Program-made: the position numbers and the translations under genes | Source: Atribacter laminatus | GTDB lineage: Bacteria > Atribacterota > Atribacteria > Atribacterales > Atribacteraceae | Assembly: GCF_015775515.1 (NCBI RefSeq) | Contig: NZ_CP065383.1 | Span: 1,426,001 to 1,490,000, forward strand | Reading direction: 5' to 3' | DNA: 64,000 bases | The notes under the pieces: model-generated | Databases searched by the model: none | The model's input: the letters and a program-made list of their open reading frames with translations, nothing else | Told to the model about the DNA's origin: nothing | Part shown: in pieces, positions 1 through 8,616 of the stretch | Layout of the letters: every line of letters begins with the position of its first letter | How positions within the stretch are numbered: position 1 is the stretch's first letter

Positions 1-138
1 AAAAGCCATGTCGCTGTTGCACCAGGTGACACTTTTGGGCAAAGTTCGGATGGATTTATCCGTATCTCAATCTGCAGGAAAAAAGGAGAAATCGAGGAGG
101 GCATAAAAAGAATCATTGCTGCTCGGAGTGAGCTATGA
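1..138 (+). CDS. PLP-dependent aminotransferase, C-terminal end (partial)
   Basis: An open frame runs from the window edge to a TGA at 136-138 and encodes the last 45 residues of a larger protein. The segment VAVAPGDTFGQSSDGFIRIS is typical of the C-terminal domain of class I/II (aspartate aminotransferase-like) PLP enzymes, where the small domain closes over the substrate. The stop overlaps the ATG of the next gene (ATGA at 135-138), so the two are translationally coupled in one operon. The catalytic lysine lies outside the window, so substrate cannot be judged. Confidence 0.75.
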   Translation, partial: KSHVAVAPGDTFGQSSDGFIRISICRKKGEIEEGIKRIIAARSEL

Positions 139-1163
139 ATCCAAGATTGCCAATTATTGCTATTACCCTGGGGGATCCCAGTGGTATTGGACCAGAAATT
201 ATTATACAAACTTTACAAAAATGGAGTTTCCCTGCTATCCCTCTGGTTATTGGTAATCGAAAGGTATTAAACCAGGCCGAGGAGGTCACTAAAACTTCAA
301 TCAGTTGGCAAAAATTTTCAGAATCGATTTCAAATCCAGGACCTTACCTTCTTGATTGCAGCAATGTTGATTTATCTTCCTTTCGATGGGGAGAGGTTTC
401 TTCTCGGTCGGGGCAAAGTAGCTTTGATTATATTCAGACCGCTATCCAGTTAGCTTTAAAAGGAAAAGTCGATGCAGTGGTGACTGCACCCATCAGCAAA
501 GAAGCACTGCATCTTGCTGCTGTTCCGTTTATCGGACATACTGAGATTTTTAAAGAATTAACTAAAAGTTCCGTTGCATTGACCATGTTTCAACTTGATC
601 AACTCCGAGTTTTTTTTCTTACTCGTCACCTCTCGCTTTTAGAAGCGGTCAAGGAAGTAAAAAAAGAGAAGATATATAAGTTTTTACTCGAAATGGATCA
701 ATATTTAAATTCAATGGGGCTATTTTCAGCAAGAATTGCTGTTGCGGCTCTTAATCCTCACGGAGGAGAAAATGGTTTGTTGGGTCAAGAAGAAATCAAA
801 GAAATAAACCCGGCTATTGAAGAATCACGAAAATTGGGAATTGATGTAAAGGGTATCTATCCTGCTGATTCGGTTTTTTGGTTTGCCCGACAGGGAAGAT
901 TTGATGCGGTGCTTTCTCTTTATCATGACCAGGGACACATTGCTACTAAATGTATGGATTTTTATGGAACGGTAAGCGTTACTCTGGGTCTTCCTTTTAT
1001 TCGAACTTCACCTGACCATGGCACCGCTTTTGATATTGCTGGACAGGGCAAAGCCAATCATCGTAGCATGGTTGAATCCTGTCGCTGGGCGGTTGAATAT
1101 GCTTTTGCCTATCGAGATTTTATCAAAAGAACTTCGGGAAAAAAGGAAAGTAATTCAGACTAG
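135..1163 (+). CDS. pdxA: 4-hydroxythreonine-4-phosphate dehydrogenase family (PdxA/PdxA2)
   Basis: A 342-residue protein, the usual length for the PdxA family, which oxidises 4-phospho-hydroxy-threonine or, in the PdxA2 branch, four-carbon acid phosphates such as D-threonate 4-phosphate. The N-terminal ITLGDPSGIGPEI, the metal and phosphate motifs GHTE (about residue 136), NPHGGENG (about 208), YHDQGH (about 264) and the C-terminal TSPDHGTAFDIAG are all present. It starts by ATGA overlap with an aminotransferase. No DUF1537 kinase gene is beside it, which would mark the PdxA2 pathway, so B6 synthesis versus catabolic use stays open. Confidence 0.88.
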   Translation: MNPRLPIIAITLGDPSGIGPEIIIQTLQKWSFPAIPLVIGNRKVLNQAEEVTKTSISWQKFSESISNPGPYLLDCSNVDLSSFRWGEVSSRSGQSSFDYIQTAIQLALKGKVDAVVTAPISKEALHLAAVPFIGHTEIFKELTKSSVALTMFQLDQLRVFFLTRHLSLLEAVKEVKKEKIYKFLLEMDQYLNSMGLFSARIAVAALNPHGGENGLLGQEEIKEINPAIEESRKLGIDVKGIYPADSVFWFARQGRFDAVLSLYHDQGHIATKCMDFYGTVSVTLGLPFIRTSPDHGTAFDIAGQGKANHRSMVESCRWAVEYAFAYRDFIKRTSGKKESNSD

Positions 1164-1268
1164 GAACTCATGGGATCAATCTATCATGATTCTATGCTTT
1201 GCCTGATAAGGACTGATCCCTAGGCATCTTTTGTTGCTCAAAGAAAGCAAAAAATACCTTTCTAAAAC

Positions 1269-1352
1269 CGTCGCTGCGAGGAGCGCAGCGACGTGGCAAT
1301 CTCACCCGCCCACTCCGTCATTGCGAGGAGCGCAGCGACGTGGCAATCTCAT
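1269..1352 (+). repeat. R1 palindromic repeat, two tandem copies
   Basis: Two copies (1269-1304 and 1315-1352) of the imperfect palindrome ending GCGACGTGGCAATCTCA. They lie between the convergent pdxA and glgB genes and have a GAGCGCAGCGACG arm. The rest of the 1164-1451 gap shows nothing else recognisable. Confidence 0.85.
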
Positions 1353-1451
1353 TTAAAAAAATGTTTTTTATGAGAAAACAAAAAGGCGAGAAATCCACGC
1401 CATTGAAAAACAATGGTTCTGATGATGTCATTTTTCAATTTATTCCTATTT

Positions 1452-3647
1452 TTAGGAAATCGGTTTTAAAACCACACAACCTAGTGGGGGGAGATTTAAA
1501 TCCACCGAATAAGGTTTTCCATGGCTGGGAATATTCTGAGCATAAACCTGCCCAAGGTTTCCAATATTACTTCCCCCATAATTTTCAGAATCACTGTTCA
1601 ATACCTCGTGGTAAATACCTTTTTTAGGAACACCAAGTCGATATCCCAAGCGTGGGACGGGAGTAAAGTTACAGGCAAAAATTAAAAATTCATCAGAGTT
1701 TCTGCTTTTTCGAACAAAGGAAAGAGTTGAGTTTTCTGAATCATCACAATCGATCCATTCAAAACCATTCCAAGAATTGTCAATTTCCCAGAGTGATTTT
1801 TCTTGCTTATATAAATAATTGAGATCCCTTACAAATAATTGAAGCTTTCGATGGGTATCATAATCGAGTAGATTCCAATTCAAACCAGCATCATGATCCC
1901 ATTCGCTCCATTGGCCAATTTCGTTTCCCATAAAGAGAAGTTTTTTTCCCGGAAATCCAAACATGGTTGCATAGCTTAGGCGAAGATTGGCAAATTTTTG
2001 CCACCAATCACCAGGCATTTTATTAATCATGCTGCGTTTTTCATGGACAACCTCGTCATGTGACAAGGGCAAAATGAAATTTTCTGAAAATGCATACATA
2101 AGAGGAAAAGTGAGATTTTGGTGGTGGTATTTACGATAAATTGGATCTTTACTCATGTAGGCGAGAAAATCATTCATCCACCCCATATTCCATTTGAACA
2201 AGAACCCCAAGCCTCCAGTATATGGAGGAAGGGTGACTCCTGGCCAAGCTGTGGACTCTTCAGCTATAGTCATAATTCCAGGGAATCGATGATAGATGCT
2301 TTCATTGAAGTAGCGAATAAGATCAATGGCTTCAATGTTTTCCTTCCCACCGTATTGGTTAGGAAGCCACTCACCTTGATTTCGGCCATAATCAAGATAA
2401 AGCATAGAAGCTACAGCATCAACCCGCAGGCCATCAATGTGGTATTCTTTCAACCAATACATAGCGTTGGAGACTAAGAAGCAGCGCACCTCTTTTCGAC
2501 CATAATTAAAAATATAACTTCCCCAATGGGGATGTTCTCCCCTTCGGGGATCAACGTGTTCATAGAGAGCGGTACCATCAAAGCGTCCCAGTCCATGACC
2601 ATCTTTGGGAAAATGAGCAATAACCCAATCTAGAATCACGCCAATTCCATTTTGATGGCAATAGTCGACAAAATACATAAAATCCTTTGGTTCTCCAAAA
2701 CGGCTGGTGGGAGCGAAATAACCAGTGGTCTGGTATCCCCATGATCCATTGAAGGGGTGTTCGCAAATCGGAAGAAGTTCAATATGGGTGAAACCCATTT
2801 CCCGAACGTAATCGACCAGTTGATGTGCTAAATCACGATAACTGAGAAATGAAGAATTTTCTCCTTTTTTCCATGATCCAAGATGGACTTCGTAAATGCT
2901 CATTGGGGTGGTGAGAAGGCTTAATGATTTCCGTTTTTCGATCCAATCTTGATCCTGCCAACTATAACCGCTTAGGTCGTAAGTGAGTGAAGCAGTGAGT
3001 GGAGTCTTTTCGGCATAAAAAGCTATAGGATCAGATTTCAAAAGGAGATTCCCTTCTCGGGTTTTAATTTCAAACTTATATCGTGTTTCTGCCCATACAT
3101 TTGGGATAAACATTTCCCATATTCCAGATGTCCCTATCATTCTCATTTGGTGGATTCGACCATCCCATCTATTGAAATCTCCCACAACGCTCACCCGTTG
3201 AGCGTTGGGAGCCCAAACACAAAAAAGCATTCCTGGTGCGTCGTCTATTGTTTTAGAGTGTGCCCCTAGGAATTCATAAATAGCTAAATGAGTTCCCTCG
3301 TTGAAAAGATAAATATCAAGGTCGGATAGAAGAGGAAGAAAGGAATAAGGGTCTCGGGTTAAAATAATTTCACCATTTTTTTTGGTCAATTTCAGAAGAT
3401 ACCGAAAAAAACTCCGATTGGGTATGAATACTTCATAAAATCCCTCCGAATGAATACGATCCATTGTCCATGGTTTACCGGGTTTTTCCGGATCAACAAC
3501 CTCAGCAGAGAGAAGATCAGGGTAAAATAATCGAACAAAAACCCCTTGACCACTGTCCGGAGAATGCATTCCTAAGATTTGAAATGGATCACTTCTATCG
3601 GCGTTAAGAATGGATTGTATCTCCTCTTGGGATAAGGATTCTACCAA
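1452..3647 (-). CDS. glgB: 1,4-alpha-glucan branching enzyme
   Basis: A 731-residue GH13 enzyme that creates alpha-1,6 branches in glycogen. It has an N-terminal N1 domain (about 1-105), a CBM48 domain (WAPNAQRVSVVGDFNRWDG, about 145-165), a TIM barrel and a C-terminal beta domain. Catalytic motifs are DGLRVDAVAS (nucleophile Asp, near 405), TIAEESTAWP (acid/base Glu) and LPLSHDEVVH (transition-state Asp). Length matches the E. coli enzyme. The start is TTG at 3645-3647 with GGGAGGG five bases upstream; it overlaps the stop of the exonuclease gene by a few bases, so both are co-transcribed. No glycogen synthase or GlgC is in the window. Confidence 0.95.
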   Translation of the reverse strand: MVESLSQEEIQSILNADRSDPFQILGMHSPDSGQGVFVRLFYPDLLSAEVVDPEKPGKPWTMDRIHSEGFYEVFIPNRSFFRYLLKLTKKNGEIILTRDPYSFLPLLSDLDIYLFNEGTHLAIYEFLGAHSKTIDDAPGMLFCVWAPNAQRVSVVGDFNRWDGRIHQMRMIGTSGIWEMFIPNVWAETRYKFEIKTREGNLLLKSDPIAFYAEKTPLTASLTYDLSGYSWQDQDWIEKRKSLSLLTTPMSIYEVHLGSWKKGENSSFLSYRDLAHQLVDYVREMGFTHIELLPICEHPFNGSWGYQTTGYFAPTSRFGEPKDFMYFVDYCHQNGIGVILDWVIAHFPKDGHGLGRFDGTALYEHVDPRRGEHPHWGSYIFNYGRKEVRCFLVSNAMYWLKEYHIDGLRVDAVASMLYLDYGRNQGEWLPNQYGGKENIEAIDLIRYFNESIYHRFPGIMTIAEESTAWPGVTLPPYTGGLGFLFKWNMGWMNDFLAYMSKDPIYRKYHHQNLTFPLMYAFSENFILPLSHDEVVHEKRSMINKMPGDWWQKFANLRLSYATMFGFPGKKLLFMGNEIGQWSEWDHDAGLNWNLLDYDTHRKLQLFVRDLNYLYKQEKSLWEIDNSWNGFEWIDCDDSENSTLSFVRKSRNSDEFLIFACNFTPVPRLGYRLGVPKKGIYHEVLNSDSENYGGSNIGNLGQVYAQNIPSHGKPYSVDLNLPPLGCVVLKPIS

Positions 3648-4510
3648 ATTAAGCCCTCCCTTTCTTTAAAAAATCGCAATTTTTCATAGCGAATTTCTTT
3701 GATTACCTCCGGGTAAATCCGGGAAGAGATTTGAATTTTTTTTCGAGGTTCCTCAAGAACCAGATAGGGGAAAGAGAGCCCGCTCACTCTATAGTTATAA
3801 TAATACACCATGAGTTTTTCAAGATTGACAGTATCTTCGACGTTATAAGCAATCAAAGTTTCTAAAGCTTCAGTACAACCTTCTAAATATTTCTGCCAGA
3901 GAAGAACTGCCATATACCCGTCGATACCTTTCAACTTGCCCCGATCTATTCCCAAAGATTTCTCACATACTTTTAATCCACCGGAAAGGCCCATGCTTTT
4001 CAACATGAATCTTAAATCGAAATGAATATGTGGGAGTTTAATATCAAAATACCTTTCAATAAAAGGGAGATCGAAGCATTTTCCATTAAAAGTAATGATG
4101 ATTTGATAGTGGAAAATATCATCAATGAAATCTTTCATGTTGATACCATGTATATAGGTTTTAATTTTCTTTCCGTCGAAAAGAGTGATAACGGTAATAT
4201 AATCATTAGGTGGATTCAATCCGCTGGTTTCAATATCCAGGAATACTGCTTCAGAACGAAAATGAGAAAAAATTCTCCAACGGTTAAAACTGTGAAGTTT
4301 TTCGTTAAAAAAACGGATATCTTTGTTTTCGATCTTTTCATAGGAACGAGCCACCATCGAATATGCCCGATCTGAGATATTCCCAGGAAGAATTTTTCGA
4401 AATAATGGATCAGTGAGAGCATCGTCCCAATTGAAAATTCCTTCCTGCCAAATTTTTCTTTCCGTCTTCTCGCCTATTGAGGGGACATGACAAAATGTAT
4501 GGAATAACAT
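3641..4510 (-). CDS. YprB-type RNase H-fold 3'-5' exonuclease-like protein
   Basis: A 289-residue protein of the RNase_H_2/YprB family. DEDD-type acidic motifs are visible: FLDIETSG (DxE, about 97), ITFNGKCFDLPF (about 148) and YNVEDTVNLE (about 234). These proteins are predicted nucleic-acid 3'-5' exonucleases. I chose the ATG at 4510 because AAGAAGG sits seven bases upstream; an ATG at 4534 would add eight residues but has no Shine-Dalgarno. It is the first gene of a two-gene unit with glgB, a pairing that does not obviously share a pathway. In vivo substrate is unknown. Confidence 0.75.
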   Translation of the reverse strand: MLFHTFCHVPSIGEKTERKIWQEGIFNWDDALTDPLFRKILPGNISDRAYSMVARSYEKIENKDIRFFNEKLHSFNRWRIFSHFRSEAVFLDIETSGLNPPNDYITVITLFDGKKIKTYIHGINMKDFIDDIFHYQIIITFNGKCFDLPFIERYFDIKLPHIHFDLRFMLKSMGLSGGLKVCEKSLGIDRGKLKGIDGYMAVLLWQKYLEGCTEALETLIAYNVEDTVNLEKLMVYYYNYRVSGLSFPYLVLEEPRKKIQISSRIYPEVIKEIRYEKLRFFKEREGLIW

Positions 4511-4602
4511 AGAATATCCTTCTTTCTGGGGCATGGTGGTTTCATATTTCTTTTTATATTGTAAAATATTCAGGATAGAATTCCAATGCCAGGAGGATTG
4601 AT

Positions 4603-5277
4603 ATGATAAACTTATTTGCTAGCAAAGATCTTAAGCTGGTTGATCTTTCCCAGAAAATAGTTCCTCCAGGGACACCTACTCGTCCTTTTCGGGTCGAACG
4701 AAGTTATTTGCACGATCAAACTTGGAAGCACGAAATTTTTACTCATTCTCATGTTGGAACCCACATTGAAAGCCCGGCTCATTTTTTTGAGAACGGGAAA
4801 GATTTGGAGCAGTTTTCACTCGAAGCCTTTTGTGGTCGAGCTTGGTTCTGTGATTTTTTTGATGTCAGTGAAGCTCATAATGAAGTGACTGCTGATTACC
4901 TTGAGGCCCAATTGGGCGAAAAAATTGAGAAGGGCGATATTGTTCTTGGGCGAAATTGTGATCAAGAGAATCTCCAAAAGGTCAAACAAACTGGTAAAAG
5001 AGAATTGCTCCCTTCTTTTTCTCCGGAAGCAGGAATTTGGCTTCGCGACCATGGAGTAAAAATGGTGGGAATTGACGCTCATTTTCATCTGGGAAAGAAC
5101 GTTGAAAAAACCCGTGAGTTTCATCAAATCCTCATGGCTCAAGATATTTTGCTAATCGAAGGCTTGGATAACTTAGACCAAATTACCATTGCCCCTTTCG
5201 TGTTTTTAGCTTTTCCTTATCGAGTAGAAGGGATTGACAGTAGTTTTGCACGAGCGGTTGCAATTTTAGAGAGGTGA
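4603..5277 (+). CDS. Cyclase family protein (kynurenine formamidase-like)
   Basis: A 224-residue metal-dependent hydrolase of the cyclase/KynB fold. The signature HSHVGTHIESPAHF (about residues 46-59) supplies the His/Asp-type ligands of HxGTHxDxPxH, here with Glu at the Asp position. A second conserved stretch, GIDAHFH, appears at about 158. Family members hydrolyse formamides, lactones or cyclic amides. A GGAGG lies seven bases before the ATG. It overlaps the phosphofructokinase gene, so the two are likely one operon. Actual substrate unknown. Confidence 0.8.
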   Translation: MINLFASKDLKLVDLSQKIVPPGTPTRPFRVERSYLHDQTWKHEIFTHSHVGTHIESPAHFFENGKDLEQFSLEAFCGRAWFCDFFDVSEAHNEVTADYLEAQLGEKIEKGDIVLGRNCDQENLQKVKQTGKRELLPSFSPEAGIWLRDHGVKMVGIDAHFHLGKNVEKTREFHQILMAQDILLIEGLDNLDQITIAPFVFLAFPYRVEGIDSSFARAVAILER

Positions 5278-5282
5278 AATAT

Positions 5283-6371
5283 ATGCCTATTCATCGAGTT
5301 GGAGTACTCAGCGCCGGTGGCGATTGTCCAGGGATTAATGCTGTGATTCATGCTGTAGTAAAAAAAGCTATATTAGATTACCAGATGGAAGTTTATGGGA
5401 TATTTGATGGTTTTGCCGGATTAGTAGAGGGGAGATGGAGAACTCTTCAATATAATGATGTATCAGGAATTATGCCCTTGGGAGGAACGATTTTGGGAAC
5501 CTCTAACAAAGCCAATCCTTTCAAATACCCTTGCACTGAATATGGAAAACTTTGCTTTAAGGACCTTTCTCAAGAAGTAATAGATAATTATCACTCTATG
5601 GGATTACAAGCACTAATTGCAATTGGTGGAGATGGGACTTTTCATATTTCTAATTGTTTTATTAAAAAAGGATTAAGCATAGTGGGTGTACCAAAAACCA
5701 TTGATAATGATTTGTCAGAAACCGATTTTACTTTTGGTTTTGATTCTGCGGTATGGGTTGCTACCGATGCAATTGACCGACTTCATACCACCGCTCAAGC
5801 CCATCATCGGGTTATGGTCGTTGAGGTGATGGGCCGTTATGCCGGTTGGATTGCTCTTCATTCGGGAATAGCCGGTGGTGGTGATGTGATTCTCATCCCA
5901 GAAATTCATTACAATATCGACAATGTGTGTACTTTTATTCGTAAACGAATTGCCGCCGGAAAAAAGTTTAGCATAGTGGTTGTTGCCGAGGGATCGAAAC
6001 CCCAAGGCGGAGATTATACCATTTTACGAAAAATTGAAGAGAGTCATGACCAAATTCGTTTAGGTGGTATTGGTCACGTTATTGGTGAGCAGATTGAAGA
6101 AAAGACCGGTATTGAAACGCGAGTAGTAATTCTTGGCCATTTATTAAGAGGTGGTTCTCCTACTCCCTACGATCGCGTGCTCGCCAGCCGTTTTGGAGCG
6201 GCGGCAGTGGATTTGGTTGCCCAAGAACAATTTGGGTTGTTTCCGGCTTTGAGAGGGAATGAAATAATGCCGACTCCCATTAAAAAAGCCATTGAAAAGC
6301 TTAAAATTATACCTTTGAACCATTCTTTGCTGCAGGTTGCTCGATCTACCGGAACCTGTTTAGGGGAGTAG
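5283..6371 (+). CDS. pfkA: 6-phosphofructokinase, G/K-type, probably ATP-using
   Basis: Phosphorylates fructose 6-phosphate in glycolysis. The N-terminal VGVLSAGGDCPGIN binds nucleotide; GGDGT (about 115-119) has Gly where pyrophosphate enzymes have Asp; PKTIDND (about 138) has Lys where classic E. coli-type ATP enzymes have Gly; MGRYAGW and LLRGGSPTPYDR follow. The Gly/Lys pair is known from group III ATP-dependent enzymes, so ATP use is inferred. I chose ATG 5283 because AGAGAGG (5268-5274) is eight bases upstream; the GTG at 5274 lies inside that Shine-Dalgarno. It follows the cyclase gene without a gap. Confidence 0.92.
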   Translation: MPIHRVGVLSAGGDCPGINAVIHAVVKKAILDYQMEVYGIFDGFAGLVEGRWRTLQYNDVSGIMPLGGTILGTSNKANPFKYPCTEYGKLCFKDLSQEVIDNYHSMGLQALIAIGGDGTFHISNCFIKKGLSIVGVPKTIDNDLSETDFTFGFDSAVWVATDAIDRLHTTAQAHHRVMVVEVMGRYAGWIALHSGIAGGGDVILIPEIHYNIDNVCTFIRKRIAAGKKFSIVVVAEGSKPQGGDYTILRKIEESHDQIRLGGIGHVIGEQIEEKTGIETRVVILGHLLRGGSPTPYDRVLASRFGAAAVDLVAQEQFGLFPALRGNEIMPTPIKKAIEKLKIIPLNHSLLQVARSTGTCLGE

Positions 6372-6414
6372 GAATGCAATTTTATTTAGAAAGATAAACA
6401 AGGACGAGAACTAG

Positions 6415-6558
6415 GAATGAAATCTTCACGGCTTCAGAATAAATAGCCTTAAAATGACGAATGAAAAGCACCCTCCCCGCCGTAAATGGCACCCCTCCAA
6501 GGAGAGGAATTGTTGAATATATTCCCCCATTGAGGGGGGATTTAAGGGGGGTGTGCCT
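6415..6558 (+). repeat. Degenerate R4 copy followed by a full R5 unit
   Basis: 6415-6460 is a decayed R4 (CTTCACGGCTTCAGAATA...). 6469-6558 is a full R5 unit with ends GCACCCTCCCC and GGGGGGTGTGCC and internal hairpins around CCCTCCAAGGAGAGG and CCCCCATTGAGGGGG. An R3-like tail (TATTTTCAGTATAG) follows at about 6597. Together they fill the gap before the phosphatase gene. Confidence 0.8.
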
Positions 6559-6626
6559 TTTTCTTTTTTTGTTTATTCTTTTTTCACCAATATTGGTATT
6601 TTCAGTATAGAAACGGAGAAATAAAT

Positions 6627-7427
6627 ATGTTTAAGGATCGCCTTAGTAAAGCATTAGAAATCGTCAAAGTTGCTGGGAAAATTGCCCAAGAACGACAGCA
6701 GTCCATAGGCCTTATTGAGGACAAAACCGGTCCCATGGATGTTGTTACCGATATCGACCGCGGAACTCAAGATTTGATATTAAAAACCCTTGAGAAAGAT
6801 TTTCCAGAAGATATCACCTGGGGTGAGGAAAGTGGTTATCCTTTAAGTGACTTTTCCTCGACCTGGGTCCTTGATCCCATAGATGGAACAACCAACTATA
6901 TTCATGGCTTACCACTCTATAGTATTTCACTAGCATACTATTACCAAGGAGTTCCAGTTATCGGTGTCATCGATTCACCTTCTTTTGGAGAAACCTTTTA
7001 TTCGGAGCGGGGAAGCGGAGCCTATCTGAACGAAAATCCCATTCACTTATCGGAAGTTAAAGATTTACGCCGAAGTCTTCTCTCGACCGGTTTTCCTCAT
7101 GAACAAAACCGTTGTGATATTATTATTCCTGTATACCACCATTTGTTATGCCGTTCTCAAGCTTTGCGCGCCATTGGTTCGGCTGCCCTAGGAATAGCCT
7201 ATGTCGCTTGTGGACGATTCGAAGCCTACTTTCAATTGGGGGTTTCTTTTTATGATGTAGCGGCAGGTGTCTGCATGTTGGAGGAGGTCGGTGGCAAGGT
7301 GCAACAAATCAATGAGAAGCCCTGGGGAACATCGAGTCGGTCAATTGTTGCCCTTAACCCTCTTATAGGGCAGCAACTCTTTGATGAGCTAAACCGATTC
7401 CAGATCCCTGAACCGGTCTATAGCTAA
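6627..7427 (+). CDS. Inositol monophosphatase family protein
   Basis: A 266-residue Mg-dependent sugar-phosphate phosphatase of the IMPase/SuhB fold. All metal-binding motifs are visible: GEES (about 71), WVLDPIDGTTNYIHG (about 86-100) and the C-terminal SFYDVAAGVCMLEEVGG (about 208). Substrates in the family include myo-inositol 1-phosphate, fructose 1,6-bisphosphate and PAPS. ACGGAG is well placed before the ATG. It sits between phosphofructokinase and a NagB-like isomerase, which fits sugar-phosphate metabolism; if it acted as a fructose bisphosphatase it would oppose the upstream kinase. That is inference only. Confidence 0.88.
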   Translation: MFKDRLSKALEIVKVAGKIAQERQQSIGLIEDKTGPMDVVTDIDRGTQDLILKTLEKDFPEDITWGEESGYPLSDFSSTWVLDPIDGTTNYIHGLPLYSISLAYYYQGVPVIGVIDSPSFGETFYSERGSGAYLNENPIHLSEVKDLRRSLLSTGFPHEQNRCDIIIPVYHHLLCRSQALRAIGSAALGIAYVACGRFEAYFQLGVSFYDVAAGVCMLEEVGGKVQQINEKPWGTSSRSIVALNPLIGQQLFDELNRFQIPEPVYS

Positions 7428-7599
7428 GGAAAAGAATTTTCAGCAGTGAATGATGAACAACGAATCGAGATGAGATTAAACTTTGTCGTTCTTAAGAGCC
7501 AACCTCGTTGGCGAGAGAAATCATCACGAAATAGAGTGAATAAAGAAAGCATTAAATTAAAGGATATCAAACAATTAATAATTTTTAGGAGGTATTAAA

Positions 7600-8517
7600 A
7601 TGGAATTTCAGTATGGCTTGTCTGATTTTATTCCTTTTAAAGATGCTAAAGAATGTGAACGGGTTAGGAAAATTAAAAAGGAAGATATTGTCAAGCATCA
7701 CAACCCAGATTTTAAAATTAAAGTTATTGAGGATCCCAACCAATTTTATATTGAATTTGCATTGGATTTAGTAAGCCGAATCAAGAAATCAGCCGAAAGT
7801 AATGAAAAGTTAGTTTTAATTCTTCCGGTCGGTCCTGTTCCCCAGTTCGAAATTGCCGCTCGTTTAATCAATGAGCTCAACCTTTCGATGAAAAATGTTC
7901 ATACTTTTAATATGGACGAATATGCCGATGAAAACGGCAATACTGCCCCAATTGATTGGCCAGGTTCTTTTCAAAAAGCCATGTGGGAAAATTTTTTTAA
8001 CAAGATCAAACCGGAATTACGACCAGATAATAAAAATATCCATTTTCCCACCAAAGATGCCCTTCCTAATTATGGAAAAATGATTGAAGACCTAGGTAGC
8101 GCCGATTGCTGTTATGGTGGCGTAGGTTGGTGTGGTCATATCGCTTTTTGGGAAGCACACTTAGGATTTGAATTTGGAAATGACTTAGAAGCTTATAAAA
8201 AACAGGGACCTCGTTGTGTTGAACTCCATCCCATGACGATTATGCAGAATGCCCTTCATTCTTTTAGCGGAGACTGGTCTTGGGTTCCTCCCAAAGCTAA
8301 CACAATTGGTCCTGCCCAAATTGTTGGTGCAAAAGATCGGAGTTTCTGGTTAGATGGATATATTGGAGGGGGGGTCAGCTGGCAGCGATTCATTGCCCGT
8401 TTAGCAGCTCATGGTCCGGTTAATACTTTAGTCCCAGCCTCTCTTTTGCAAACCGTTCCAGGGACTTATACTATACTGGGTGGTGTCGCTGATAATGTTG
8501 AAATCCATATGGCTTGA
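7600..8517 (+). CDS. Glucosamine/galactosamine-6-phosphate isomerase family (NagB-like)
   Basis: A 305-residue NagB-fold sugar isomerase/deaminase. It shows LPVGPVPQFEIAARL (phosphate loop), FNMDEYAD (the proton-shuttling Asp, about 105) and GGVGWCGHIAFWEAH (the ring-opening His region, about 193). It is longer than typical 240-260 residue NagB, with an N-terminal extension, and the loop motif GVGWCGHIAF departs slightly from GIGxDGHIAF, so the substrate may differ from glucosamine 6-phosphate. AGGAGG precedes the ATG. A bidirectional terminator separates it from the convergent ROK regulator. Confidence 0.82.
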   Translation: MEFQYGLSDFIPFKDAKECERVRKIKKEDIVKHHNPDFKIKVIEDPNQFYIEFALDLVSRIKKSAESNEKLVLILPVGPVPQFEIAARLINELNLSMKNVHTFNMDEYADENGNTAPIDWPGSFQKAMWENFFNKIKPELRPDNKNIHFPTKDALPNYGKMIEDLGSADCCYGGVGWCGHIAFWEAHLGFEFGNDLEAYKKQGPRCVELHPMTIMQNALHSFSGDWSWVPPKANTIGPAQIVGAKDRSFWLDGYIGGGVSWQRFIARLAAHGPVNTLVPASLLQTVPGTYTILGGVADNVEIHMA

Positions 8518-8541
8518 AAAATAAGTTGCCAGATTGTAGTT

Positions 8542-8576
8542 AAAAAAGGAGTGTAATTTTATTATGCTCCTTTTTT
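8542..8576. terminator. Bidirectional intrinsic terminator
   Basis: Stem 8542-8556/8562-8576 (AAAAAAGGAG paired with CTCCTTTTTT plus inner A-T and wobble pairs) with a five-base loop. It has A-rich and T-rich flanks, so it can end both the NagB-like gene and the convergent ROK gene. Confidence 0.8.
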
Positions 8577-8616
8577 AATATCTTTTAGTATTTGCATTAT
8601 TTAACCAAATGAGAGG

